A DNA stretch of 64,000 nucleotides from NCBI RefSeq assembly GCF_029946515.1, contig NZ_JARZHH010000042.1:37664-101663 (forward strand), written 5' to 3'. A program made the translations under genes and the position numbers. The notes beneath the pieces were generated by a model. The model searched no databases. It saw only the letters and a list, made by a program, of their open reading frames with translations, and had not been told where the DNA came from. Positions 1 to 8,617 of this stretch are shown here, piece after piece. This stretch comes from Polyangium sp. 6x1 (lineage in GTDB: Bacteria; Myxococcota_A; Polyangia; Polyangiales; Polyangiaceae). Position 1 is the stretch's first letter. Each line of letters starts with the position of its first letter.

Positions 1-8
1 CGCCTGCC

Positions 9-494
9 ATGAACCCGAATCAAGCCTTGATCGAACAATTTTATCGGTCGTTCCAGAAGCGCGACGCCGAGGGGATGATCGCCTGTTATCACCGCGACGT
101 CACGTTCACGGACTCGGTGTTCGTGGGCCTCGACGCGGCCGAGGTGCGCGGGATGTGGCGCATGCTCTGCGAGCGAGGGAAAGACCTCACGCTCGAATTC
201 AGCGCCGTGCATGCCGACGATTCCAAGGGCAGCGCGCACTGGGAGGCCCACTACTCGTTCTCGGCCACGGGCCGGCACGTGCACAACGTGATCGACGCCT
301 CGTTCGAGTTTCGCGACGGCAAGATCTACCGCCACACGGACCGATTCGACCTCTGGCGCTGGACACGCATGGCGCTCGGGCCTTCCGGGCTCGTCCTCGG
401 CTGGACGCCATTCTTCCAGGGCGCGCTGCGCAAAAAGGCCCGGAAAGGGCTCGTCGACTACATCGCGGAGCACCCCGAGCCCGCCGGGGGCTGA
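9..494 (+). CDS. NTF2/SnoaL-like protein
   Basis: A 161-residue protein with the look of the NTF2/SnoaL-like cone fold. The N-terminal helix (NQALIEQFYRSFQKRD) is followed by a segment typical of the fold (MIACYHRDVTFTDSVF), then a strand-rich half with a buried His/Trp pair (SAHWEAHYSF) and an Asp-Arg rich turn (YRHTDRFDLWRW). Families of this fold include polyketide cyclases, ketosteroid isomerase and many small binding proteins, so the reaction cannot be assigned. No signal peptide, so probably cytoplasmic. The ATG lies only 8 bases into the window, so any upstream operon partner is unseen; the gene ends 139 bases before the next start and looks monocistronic here. Confidence 0.75.
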   Translation: MNPNQALIEQFYRSFQKRDAEGMIACYHRDVTFTDSVFVGLDAAEVRGMWRMLCERGKDLTLEFSAVHADDSKGSAHWEAHYSFSATGRHVHNVIDASFEFRDGKIYRHTDRFDLWRWTRMALGPSGLVLGWTPFFQGALRKKARKGLVDYIAEHPEPAGG

Positions 495-633
495 GCCCGC
501 GGCGCCCGCCGCCGAGGACGTCCGCCGCGCGGGGCCACATTTCGCGCGTGGATCGCGCCGCGGGTCCGCTTATCATGCGGGATCCGAGGGCCGCACCCGC
601 GGCCCCTCCCGGACCCCAAAGGCGAGGCTTCGC

Positions 634-2646
634 ATGCGATATCGACGGCTCATCCCGCTCTGCTTTCTCCCCGCGCTCCACCTCTTCGTTCCCGGCTGCT
701 CGGACGACGTCTCCGACTTCGACATCGCGGACGCGGTCGTCACGATCGACGCGCGCGCCAAGCCCGCTGGCGCCGTCAACGTCAAGGTCGACGCACGAAA
801 CAGCGGGGATGCGACGTGGGTGCCCGGCGAGGTCACGCTCGCGCTCCCGGAGGGCCACGGCTTCGCGAGCGCGTCGCTCGCGCTCGGAGCCGAGGTGGAG
901 CCGGGCGGCCACGGCACGTTCCAGGGCACGCTGACCGCGCCCGTGCGCACGGGCCTCTTCAAGCTGACCTTCGACGCGCGGTACGAGGGCGGGAAATTCG
1001 GCTTGCCGATCACCTCGCCCGCGACCGAGATCACCTGCAGCGACGGCGTCTACTGCAACGGCGCGGAGCGGCTCGTGGCGGGCCAGTGCGTGGCCGGGCC
1101 GATCCCGTGCGACGACGGCGCCGATTGCACGACGGACAGCTGCGACGAGGAGAAGGACACCTGCAACCACGTGCTCGGGCCCAACTGCGCCTCGTGCACC
1201 TCCGATTGCACGCCCGAGTGCGCGGGCAAGGTCTGCGGCGACAATGGCTGCGGCGGCAGCTGCGGGAGCTGTCCCGACGGCCAGGCGTGCGCGAACGCGA
1301 CGAACGAGTGCAAACCTGCGAACCAGGCCGGTTCTTGCGCGGCGCCGCTCGATTTGCTCCCGGCGGGCACGGAGCTCGTCGGGGTCCACCACATCACGGG
1401 GGACACGACGAACGGCCTGCACGAGGTCGTGCCGACGTGCAACTCGACGAGCACGGCCGTGGAGCTCGTCTACACGTTCACGCTGACCGAGAAGCTCGGC
1501 ATCGAGGCGGGTGTCTACGGCTACGACACGGTGCTGCACATCCGGAAAGAGGATCCGGCGACGCCCGCGAACGAATGCCTGGACGACAAACCCGCCGCGA
1601 CCGTGGGCTGCAGCGACGACGCCTCGCCGCCCGGCGATTACGGCTCGCGCGTGGACGCGGCGCTCGATCCGGGGACGTATTACCTCATCGTCGACGGGTT
1701 CGACGCCTCCCAGTACGGCGCGTTCGATCTTCAGGTGAAGTTCACGGCGAACGGCTGCGTGCCGCATTGCGACGGCCTGTATTGCGGCACGGACGACGGC
1801 TGCGGCGGCGACTGCGGGACGTGTGATACGGGCTTCGCCTGCACGGCCGAGGGCCGCTGCCGGCCCGACCCGTGCGTGCCGGACTGCAAGGACAAGCAAT
1901 GCGGCGACGACGGCTGCGGCGGGACGTGCGGCACGTGCGCCGAGGGCTCGCTCTGCGTGCCGGCGACGTCGAAATGCCAGGTCTTCGCGAACTGCGACAA
2001 CGAGGCGCCGGTCTGCGACCCGCCCTGCGGCGCGGGCGAGTTCTGCGGGACGGACTGCGGCTGCCACGCGGCGAACGAGCCGATGGCGGACCTCGTGATC
2101 GACGAGAAGCGGCTCGCCGAGGAGATCCTCTTCGACACGCTCGACGTGAGCCCGAATTCGTGCGCGTTCGTCGAGGCGTGCGTGGGCGGGACGGGCCAGC
2201 GCAAGCTCCTGCGCTTCAGCGTGGAGGCGAAGAACCAGGGCATGGCGACGCTGACGGTGCCGCCGCCGTCGGAGCGGCCGGACCTCTTCCTCTTCTCGCC
2301 CTGCCACGGCCATTACCACTTCAACGGGTTCGCGACGTACGCGCTGCTCGACAAGGACGGCAAGGAGGTCGTGACCGGGCGCAAGCAGGCGTATTGCATG
2401 GAGGACACGCAGCAGATCGCCCTGGGCCCGAACGTGGGCTGCAACAAGATCTATTCGTGCGAGGATCAAGGCATCCAGCGCGGCTGGTCGGATCTTTATG
2501 GCAACACGCTCGATTGCCAGTGGCTCGACATCACGGACGTTCCCGCGGGTGATTACTTCATCCAGGTGAAGCTGAACCCGAGCCGCGAGTTCGAGGAGGT
2601 CAGCCTGGACAACAACACGGCCACGGTGCCGGTGACGATCCAGTAA
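634..2646 (+). CDS. lysyl-oxidase-like Cys-rich lipoprotein
   Basis: A 670-residue secreted protein. The N-terminus has a lipoprotein signal peptide ending in a lipobox (VPGC, about residue 22). The middle carries several Cys-rich modules of the type CGDNGCGGSCGSC (about residues 190-215 and 380-435) around a possible pre-peptidase C-terminal-like beta domain (about 235-370). The last 190 residues resemble the catalytic domain of lysyl oxidase, with the copper motif CHGHYHF giving three His at about 558, 560 and 562, followed by a Cys-rich tail and a closing CARDB-like DNNTATVPVTIQ. Lysyl oxidases are copper amine oxidases that oxidise peptidyl lysine using a LTQ cofactor; whether this protein forms that cofactor cannot be seen. 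It ends 5 bases before the phosphodiesterase gene. Confidence 0.8.
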   Translation: MRYRRLIPLCFLPALHLFVPGCSDDVSDFDIADAVVTIDARAKPAGAVNVKVDARNSGDATWVPGEVTLALPEGHGFASASLALGAEVEPGGHGTFQGTLTAPVRTGLFKLTFDARYEGGKFGLPITSPATEITCSDGVYCNGAERLVAGQCVAGPIPCDDGADCTTDSCDEEKDTCNHVLGPNCASCTSDCTPECAGKVCGDNGCGGSCGSCPDGQACANATNECKPANQAGSCAAPLDLLPAGTELVGVHHITGDTTNGLHEVVPTCNSTSTAVELVYTFTLTEKLGIEAGVYGYDTVLHIRKEDPATPANECLDDKPAATVGCSDDASPPGDYGSRVDAALDPGTYYLIVDGFDASQYGAFDLQVKFTANGCVPHCDGLYCGTDDGCGGDCGTCDTGFACTAEGRCRPDPCVPDCKDKQCGDDGCGGTCGTCAEGSLCVPATSKCQVFANCDNEAPVCDPPCGAGEFCGTDCGCHAANEPMADLVIDEKRLAEEILFDTLDVSPNSCAFVEACVGGTGQRKLLRFSVEAKNQGMATLTVPPPSERPDLFLFSPCHGHYHFNGFATYALLDKDGKEVVTGRKQAYCMEDTQQIALGPNVGCNKIYSCEDQGIQRGWSDLYGNTLDCQWLDITDVPAGDYFIQVKLNPSREFEEVSLDNNTATVPVTIQ

Positions 2647-2651
2647 TCGCC

Positions 2652-3437
2652 ATGCATTACAAGGACGGCCCCCGCCCCCGCCTGTTCGCGCATCGCGGCG
2701 CCTCGGCCGCGGCGCCCGAGAACACGCTGCCCGCCTTCGCCGCCGCGCTCGCGGCGGGGGCGGACCGCCTCGAGCTCGACGTCCACCTCACGGCCGACGG
2801 AGAGGTGATCGTCCTGCACGACGAGGACGTGGCGCGCACGACGGACGGCGCGGGGCCGGCCTCGCAGAAACGTTTCTCCGAGATTCGTGAGCTCGACGCG
2901 GGATACGGGTTCCAGGATCCGGACGGCGCCCACCCGTTCCGGGGCCGCGGCATCCGGATCCCGACGCTCGCCGAGGTGCTCACGTCGCTGCCGGGCGTGC
3001 CGCTGAACATCGAGCTCAAGGTGGACGACGATGCGCTCGTCTCCGCCGTGCAATGGGTGCTCGATCGGCACGACGGGCGGGAGCGGGTGCTGCTGACGGC
3101 GGAGGCGGGCTCGCTCATGGAGAAGATCCGGCGGCGCATGCCGAGCGTGCTGACGGGGATGAGTTTGCCCGAGTCGCTGGAGTTTCTATGCAATGGGGGA
3201 AACCCGGGCTACGTGGCGCGGGGGTTCGCCTTGCAGGTTCCGACGATGCTGGCCGGGATCCCGATCGTGACGCCGTATTTCGTGGAGGTCGCGCACGCGT
3301 GTGGGCTCGAGGTGCACGCGTGGGTGATCAACGACGAGGCCGAGATGCGCGCGCTCGTCGCGATGGGCGTCGACGGGATCATGACGGACCATCCAGAGCT
3401 CGGCGCGGGGGTGCTCGGGCGCGCGGCGGGAGATTGA
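2652..3437 (+). CDS. glycerophosphodiester phosphodiesterase
   Basis: A 261-residue GDPD-family enzyme, which hydrolyses glycerophosphodiesters to glycerol-3-phosphate and an alcohol in phospholipid turnover. The family motifs are all present: FAHRGASAAAPENT with the catalytic His14 and Arg15 and metal-binding Glu23, ELDVHLTADG with Glu41 and Asp43, and the second catalytic His in VLHDEDVARTTDG (His56). The C-terminal part has the usual HAWVINDEAEM and GVDGIMTDHPELG segments. Length is normal for the UgpQ-like cytoplasmic type and no signal peptide is present. The ATG lies 6 bases after the stop of the lysyl-oxidase-like gene, so the two are probably co-transcribed. Confidence 0.92.
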   Translation: MHYKDGPRPRLFAHRGASAAAPENTLPAFAAALAAGADRLELDVHLTADGEVIVLHDEDVARTTDGAGPASQKRFSEIRELDAGYGFQDPDGAHPFRGRGIRIPTLAEVLTSLPGVPLNIELKVDDDALVSAVQWVLDRHDGRERVLLTAEAGSLMEKIRRRMPSVLTGMSLPESLEFLCNGGNPGYVARGFALQVPTMLAGIPIVTPYFVEVAHACGLEVHAWVINDEAEMRALVAMGVDGIMTDHPELGAGVLGRAAGD

Positions 3438-3529
3438 CGCCGGACGGACGGGCTCCATGTCCCCTGCAGACGGGGCTGCCTGCTCGGCCGAGGCGGTCGA
3501 TCACGGCATTCCCGCAGGGGGGAATCACG

Positions 3530-3931
3530 ATGAAAATCACCTGGACGGGCGCCGCGCTGCTGATCGCGGGCCTCTTCACGAGCGCGGTCGCCGACGCCGC
3601 TTGCACCACGAATCCATTCAAGATGGGCTGGGACGCGGCGAATCAGGCGTGTGAGGACATCGCGCAGGGGTACACGCCCATGCCCTGGGGCTACCATCGG
3701 GACTCGCATGGAACCCTCATCCCGCTGCCGGAGCCGGAGCGGACGTGCACGTGGCAGCAAGTCGTGGAATGCAAGAACGCGGCGGCGCAGTATCTCCGGC
3801 GATTCCAGAACCACGGCTGCGCCCGGCTCATCCGACGCAACGCCCGGCTGACGAGCGCAATCGGCACGCCCACCGGAACGGCCCAGCAGGTCTGGCGGAC
3901 CTACGTCAACACGACCTGCAACCTACCCTAG
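3530..3931 (+). CDS. small secreted Cys-containing protein
   Basis: A 133-residue protein of unknown function. The start was placed at ATG 3530 because it opens a clear signal peptide (MKITWTGAALLIAGLFTS, cleavage near AVADAA/CTT) and is preceded by a GGGGGG run 5-10 bases upstream; the open frame extends much further upstream but there it is only a shadow of the phosphodiesterase gene. The mature protein has five Cys, suggesting disulfides in the envelope, and ends NTTCNLP. I recognise no family. It sits 92 bases after the phosphodiesterase gene and faces the convergent response regulator gene, from which it is separated by only 6 bases. Confidence 0.65.
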   Translation: MKITWTGAALLIAGLFTSAVADAACTTNPFKMGWDAANQACEDIAQGYTPMPWGYHRDSHGTLIPLPEPERTCTWQQVVECKNAAAQYLRRFQNHGCARLIRRNARLTSAIGTPTGTAQQVWRTYVNTTCNLP

Positions 3932-3937
3932 CCGAAC

Positions 3938-4615
3938 CTAGAATTTTCCGCGCACCCAGCCCGTGGACGAGGTGATCGTCCGCTGCGAGTGGGGCGCGGC
4001 GTCCGGCGATCGTTGCGAGAGGGGCGGCGCGTCGAAGTTGCGCTGCGACATGGGCGCCGCGTCCGCGGTGCGCGCCGCCGAAAGCGCTGCCGCCGAGAGC
4101 GGGGGCAAGGACTGGGACGAGGAGCCGGAGAGGGGCGGCACCTCCGAGGCCCGCGCGATGCGCGGCGGCACGTCCGTGCGCGGGCCCGGCGGCGCCGTGC
4201 TCGGCCGGATGCTCTCCGGCGCGCGGTCCCGCTTTTGCCACGTGCCATTCAGATACTCTTCGACGCGCGAGGCGAGCTCGTCGCCGTCGTTCGTCTTCGG
4301 GATGAACCCCGATGCGCCCGTGCTCAAAACGAGGCTCTGGAGCTCCCGCGCCGGCCGGTCGGAGTGAAAAACGATGGGGCACGTCAGGATGCCCTTCTGG
4401 AGCGCCACCTCGACCAGCTTGCCCCCGTGCAGCGCCGGCATGTTGACGTCGACGAGCACGAGATCCGGCTGCTCACGCGCCACGGCCGCGCCGAAGCCGA
4501 ACGGCGAGTCGAGCGTGATCACCTCGAAGCCACGAGATTGCAGGAGCAGCTTGACGAGCTCGCGGCAAATCTCGCTGTCGTCGACCACGAGAATCCGTCG
4601 CTTCGTCGCGCTCAT
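3938..4615 (-). CDS. CheY-like response regulator with Pro/Ser-rich tail
   Basis: A 225-residue protein. Residues 1-125 form a receiver domain: acidic pair Asp12-Asp13 in LVVDDS, phospho-acceptor Asp56 in VLVDVNMP, and Lys107 in GFIPKTND. The remaining 100 residues are a low-complexity Pro/Ser/Arg tail with repeats of the SQRSPDAAP / SQRNFDAPP type and no recognisable output domain, so the tail may be a localisation or protein-binding segment. It lies 152 bases downstream of the CheA-like kinase gene on the same strand, which suggests a cognate pair. The ATG is preceded by GAGAGGC. Confidence 0.88.
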   Translation of the reverse strand: MSATKRRILVVDDSEICRELVKLLLQSRGFEVITLDSPFGFGAAVAREQPDLVLVDVNMPALHGGKLVEVALQKGILTCPIVFHSDRPARELQSLVLSTGASGFIPKTNDGDELASRVEEYLNGTWQKRDRAPESIRPSTAPPGPRTDVPPRIARASEVPPLSGSSSQSLPPLSAAALSAARTADAAPMSQRNFDAPPLSQRSPDAAPHSQRTITSSTGWVRGKF

Positions 4616-4767
4616 GGCTGCCTCTCGCTTCCCGAGGGTAAGGGCTCCCGCGCGTCATGCCCGGGCCATTGGCGGCATCGTATCGAGGAGCCGTTGCCAC
4701 GGCAAGAAGGACGTAACCATAGGGCACGATTCGCGCGCGTGACGGAAAAACGGGGGTATGGACGGAG

Positions 4768-6264
4768 TCAGAATACCTCGGGCCGCACGAGCAGGACCTC
4801 GGCTCCGTCCACCGTGACGATCTCGGCAGGGCAATCGTCGGCCGTGGGACAAAGGCGCGTCGCCACGGCCGCGTAAGGCTCGCCGCCCGCGCGCAACGTG
4901 AAGCGCGCTTCCCCACGCCGAACCTCGATCCGCACGCCCTCGCCGCTCCGCGCGCCGCCCGGTGGCGCCATATCGAAGTATTCCACCGGATCGATGACAG
5001 GAATCCCACCTTCGGCCGGCAAGACGCGGACGCCGGGCCCGGTCGCCACGGCGAGGACGAGGTCGGCGCCCCGCGCAGGAAAACACATGACGGGCAGGAC
5101 GTGGCTCGCCTGCGGGACGCGGAGCCGGAGGGTCGTGCCCTGGCCGCGGCGCGTGGAGATGGATATGCACCCGCCGACCCGCTGAATGGCGGCGCGCGCG
5201 GCGTCGAGGCCGATGCCGCGGCCCGAGACGTCCGTGACCTCGGTGCGCGTGGACAGCCCCGGACGAAAGAGCAGCTCCGTGAGCTCGTCGTCCTGCGCGC
5301 GCAGGGCGATCTCCGGCGTGGAAATGCCGAGGTCGATCGCGCGCGCCCGCACCGCTTCGAGGTTCACGCCCGCGCCGTCGTCCTCGACCGAGATCTCGAT
5401 CTCGCCGCCCTTCTGCCGCACCGAGACGTGGATCGACGCGACGGGCGCCTTGCCCGCGGCCCTGCGCGCCTCGGGTCGCTCGATGCCGTGATCCACCGCG
5501 TTGCGGAGCGCGTGCAGGAGGACGACCTCCACGGACTCGGCGACCTCGGCGCGCACGCGCACGTCGTCCACGTCGAAGGCGACGCGGACCTCCTTGCAGA
5601 GGCTCTCCGCGAGGCCCCGCGCCGCCTCCTCGTGCGGCGCGAGCCGCGGGCCGAGCGTGACGGCCGAGAGCGAGGTGACCTCCGCGGTGAGCGCGCGGAC
5701 GACGTCGCCGAGCCGCCCGCGCACGCGCCCGGCCGCGACGTGCTCCAGGAAGACGCGCGTCGCGAGGGCCGCGAGGCGCTGCTGCGTGGACATCGATACG
5801 CGATCCGGCAGGTCGACGACGGCAAAGCGGGCCTCGGGGATGGGCGCGCGGCTCTCGGGCTCGTCGGCCGAGACCTCGGCGAGGACCTCCTCGATCTGGT
5901 GCACGAACCCGTCGACATCCATCCCGGCGCTCGGGGCCGCGTCCTTCCGCCGGAGCATCACGACCATGAACCGGATGGCCATGGTCACGACGAGGTCGAC
6001 CTCTTCGGGCACGCGCTTTTTGCGCCGCGCCACGGCCGCGACGAGGCCTTCGAGCGCGTGGCAAAGCGTGGCGAGCCCGCCGAAGTGCATCATGCGGGCC
6101 TCGCCCTTGAGCGTGTGCAGCTCCTGCTGCATCGCGGTGGCGATCTCGGGCCCGGCGTCGCCGTGCATGAAGTTGCCCCAATCGACCTCGGCGCGGTCGA
6201 GCCGTTCGAGCGCCACGCCGCGAAAACGCGCGAGGAGCTCGCTGGGAAGCGCGGCCAGGCTCAA
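4768..6264 (-). CDS. CheA-like histidine kinase (no P2 domain)
   Basis: A 498-residue chemotaxis-type kinase. It opens with an Hpt domain carrying the phosphorylated His in ELHTLKGEARMMHF, followed by a dimerisation segment, a GHKL ATPase core (N box LLHALRNAVDHGIERPEAR, G1 EDDGAGVN, G2 DVSGRGIGLDAAR) and a C-terminal CheW-like domain. The P2 response-regulator-docking domain of E. coli CheA is missing, so the protein is shorter than classical CheA. The start is taken as TTG 6264, just after GAGGGGAGCC and directly before the Hpt helix; upstream codons in frame are antisense to the divergent gene and include no better start. No receptor, CheW or CheB gene is nearby, so the input is unknown; CheY-like output is probably the next gene. 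Confidence 0.85.
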   Translation of the reverse strand: MSLAALPSELLARFRGVALERLDRAEVDWGNFMHGDAGPEIATAMQQELHTLKGEARMMHFGGLATLCHALEGLVAAVARRKKRVPEEVDLVVTMAIRFMVVMLRRKDAAPSAGMDVDGFVHQIEEVLAEVSADEPESRAPIPEARFAVVDLPDRVSMSTQQRLAALATRVFLEHVAAGRVRGRLGDVVRALTAEVTSLSAVTLGPRLAPHEEAARGLAESLCKEVRVAFDVDDVRVRAEVAESVEVVLLHALRNAVDHGIERPEARRAAGKAPVASIHVSVRQKGGEIEISVEDDGAGVNLEAVRARAIDLGISTPEIALRAQDDELTELLFRPGLSTRTEVTDVSGRGIGLDAARAAIQRVGGCISISTRRGQGTTLRLRVPQASHVLPVMCFPARGADLVLAVATGPGVRVLPAEGGIPVIDPVEYFDMAPPGGARSGEGVRIEVRRGEARFTLRAGGEPYAAVATRLCPTADDCPAEIVTVDGAEVLLVRPEVF

Positions 6265-6424
6265 GGCTCCCCTCGCCGCACGGCAGGATCGCTCACGGGT
6301 TCGGACAACAATTGCGCCCCCTGGACGGGAGGCATCATACCGAAGCGAAGAGAGAAGCGGGAGCGCAATCAACGCTCGACGGGGCGCGCCGGTGCCTGTA
6401 GGGTCGCGCGTTGGAGCAGAGGAC

Positions 6425-7894
6425 GTGAGGAAGCCGCTCGTGATCGTGCTCTTCCTGTCCGTCGTCGGAATCGTGCCGCGCGCGACGCAGGCTGCCGACG
6501 GGGACGGGAAGGCTTCTCCGGAGGCACGCGAACGAACGGCGACGGAGCGCCTCGACGCGCGGCTCGCGGCGCTCGAAGAAGAGAACCGTCGCATGCGCGA
6601 GCGCGTGGCGGAGCTCGAACGCGCGGCCAAACAGAACGAAGCGACGCGCGAGAAGGTCGCGAAGCTCGAGGACGACGCGACCTTCTTCGATCAGCAGATC
6701 ACGCGGCTCCTGCCGCTCGTGAGCAAGCTCGGTGGGTACCTCGACTTCGGGTTTTTCCGGGCGACGGGGACGGGCGCGGGCATACGCAGCGACACGGGGT
6801 ACAGGTATTTCCCGGAGTACGAGGGCGACATCCCGGCGTCGTGGGTCTTTTATGGGGATCCGCTGTCGACGATGGTGAACGCGCGCGGCGAGCCGGCCGA
6901 CACGGGCGAATCGCGGGCGCTCACGTTCGACGCGATCGATAGCGGCGGAAAATCGTCGTTCGCGGTGAACGCGCTCAACATGCAGCTCTTCGCGGCGCCG
7001 CGCGAGGACCTCACGCTGACGGCGTCGATCGACTTCGTGCCGCGGGCGAGGGACGTGTCGGCGCCGGGGGATCGCGCGCTCGGCGATTTCATCGACGTGA
7101 AGCTCGCGTACGCCGAGTACCTCGTCCCGATCGAGCGGTTCGAGCTCAGCCTCTATGCCGGGAAGTTCGATTCGGTGCTCGGCTGGGAGTACCGCAGCCG
7201 CGAGGCGCCCGACCGGCTCACCGTGACGCCGTCCTTGCTCTGCCGCTACACCTGCGGTTCTCCGCTCGGGCTGAAGGCGCGCGGAAAATTCTGGGACGGC
7301 GCGATGATCCTGAACGTGGCCGTGACGAACGGCAGCCACGGGAGCGAGAACTTCCCATTTCACGGCGAGATCGATCGGAACGACTGGAAGACCGTGGCGG
7401 GCCGGATCGCCTCACGCGCGCCGCTCGGCGCCGGCCTCGAGGTCGGGCTCTCGGGCTCGATCGGCGCGCAGGACCTGCAAAACGCCGAGGACGCGCTGCA
7501 CAAGCACGTCGGCGTGGACCTGCACCTCGATTGGCACGATTTCGATGTGACGGCCGAGGTCATGCACGGCTTGTTCGCCGGGAAGAGCGCGCCGGGGGAC
7601 ACGAAGTGCGGCCTCGCCCCCTGCCTCCGGTACCGCGGCGGTTATCTTCAGGTGGGCTATCGGGTGCTGAACTGGCTCACACCTTATGCCCGGGTCGACG
7701 CGCGCGATGCGATACATCGGAGCGGCGCGAGCTTCGTCTACCTGTCCCAGGTCCTGCGCGCGACGGCCGGGGTGCGGATGGAGCTCGGGCCCCATCTCAT
7801 CCTCAAGGCCGAGTACAATCTGAACCGCGAGCTGGGCCGCGCCCCCCAGTTTCCGAACGACGTGTTCACGAGCTCGATGCTCCTGAAATACTGA
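6425..7894 (+). CDS. porin-like outer-membrane protein with coiled coil
   Basis: A 489-residue protein starting at GTG 6425 after GAGCAGAGGAC. It has a signal peptide (RKPLVIVLFLSVVGIVPRATQA), then a coiled coil of about 55 residues (LEEENRRMRERVAELERAAK), then a region of alternating polar and aromatic strands ending in LLKY, typical of a beta-barrel with a C-terminal aromatic residue. The coiled coil before the barrel resembles trimeric or OprP/phosphate-selective-type porins seen beside redox proteins in Proteobacteria. It leads a plus-strand operon with a cupredoxin, a pentaheme lipoprotein and a phosphatase, so a role as an outer-membrane channel or sheath for electron-transfer proteins is possible but is inference only. 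Confidence 0.75.
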   Translation: MRKPLVIVLFLSVVGIVPRATQAADGDGKASPEARERTATERLDARLAALEEENRRMRERVAELERAAKQNEATREKVAKLEDDATFFDQQITRLLPLVSKLGGYLDFGFFRATGTGAGIRSDTGYRYFPEYEGDIPASWVFYGDPLSTMVNARGEPADTGESRALTFDAIDSGGKSSFAVNALNMQLFAAPREDLTLTASIDFVPRARDVSAPGDRALGDFIDVKLAYAEYLVPIERFELSLYAGKFDSVLGWEYRSREAPDRLTVTPSLLCRYTCGSPLGLKARGKFWDGAMILNVAVTNGSHGSENFPFHGEIDRNDWKTVAGRIASRAPLGAGLEVGLSGSIGAQDLQNAEDALHKHVGVDLHLDWHDFDVTAEVMHGLFAGKSAPGDTKCGLAPCLRYRGGYLQVGYRVLNWLTPYARVDARDAIHRSGASFVYLSQVLRATAGVRMELGPHLILKAEYNLNRELGRAPQFPNDVFTSSMLLKY

Positions 7895-7915
7895 AGCTCC
7901 CGAGGAGAATGGCGC

Positions 7916-8617
7916 ATGCGTCTCTGCTCTCGCCCCACAGGCCTCGTGATCACCTTCGGCGCGGTGACGCTGCCGCTCACCTTGTCCTTGTTCGCCCCGC
8001 AAGAGAGCCGCGCCGAGGCGCCGGCCGTGGGGAACGTCTCGGGCGTGGTCACGGTCCTCGTGGACGACGCGCCGAAGGCCGATCGATCGGGCATCGTGGT
8101 CTACCTGGAGAACGTGCCCGGCGCGGCCGCCCCGGCCGGCAAGCGCGAGATCCGCCAGAAGAACCTCGCCTTCACGCCGGGGCTGATGGTCATCGTGAAA
8201 GGGACGACCGTCGAGTTCCCGAACGACGACAAGGTCTTCCACAACGTCTTTTCGGTCTCGAAGGCCGCGCGCTTCGATCTCGGGCTCTACAAGAGCGGCG
8301 AGAGCAAGTCCGTCACGTTCCGCGAGGCCGGCGTGGTGGACGTCTACTGCAACATCCACCCGCACATGGTCACGAAGATCAAGGTGCTCGACAACGGCTT
8401 CTACGCCGTGACGGGCGCGGATGGATCGTTCCAGATCAAGAACGCGCCGGTGGGGACCTACCCGGTCGTGGCGTGGCAAGCGCACGGGCCGGAGGTGCGG
8501 GGTGAGGTGACGGTGACGGCGGGCGGGACCTCGGCGTTCAAGCCGACGCTCGCGGAAGGCACGGCGTCGAAACGGCATCTGAGAAAGGACGGGACGCCAT
8601 ACGGTCGGTACAAGTAA
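7916..8617 (+). CDS. cupredoxin with carboxypeptidase-regulatory-like tail
   Basis: A 233-residue secreted protein. A signal peptide (about residues 1-33) precedes a cupredoxin domain with candidate type-1 copper ligands His109 (KVFHNVF), Cys145, His148 or His150 and Met151 (VYCNIHPHM). The last 70 residues look like a carboxypeptidase-regulatory-like beta domain (GFYAVTGADGSFQIKNAPVG). Similar proteins are often named methylamine-utilisation or plastocyanin-like. Its neighbours, a porin-like protein and a pentaheme lipoprotein, suggest periplasmic electron transfer. ATG start 21 bases after the porin stop, with CCGAGGAGAATGG as ribosome site. Its last 19 bases overlap the proposed start of the pentaheme gene. 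Confidence 0.85.
   Translation: MRLCSRPTGLVITFGAVTLPLTLSLFAPQESRAEAPAVGNVSGVVTVLVDDAPKADRSGIVVYLENVPGAAAPAGKREIRQKNLAFTPGLMVIVKGTTVEFPNDDKVFHNVFSVSKAARFDLGLYKSGESKSVTFREAGVVDVYCNIHPHMVTKIKVLDNGFYAVTGADGSFQIKNAPVGTYPVVAWQAHGPEVRGEVTVTAGGTSAFKPTLAEGTASKRHLRKDGTPYGRYK

Noticed and set aside
199..2469. A 756-codon open frame on the minus strand
   Set aside because: It is antisense to the lysyl-oxidase-like gene and encodes Arg/Ala/Val-rich sequence typical of shadow frames in GC-rich DNA.
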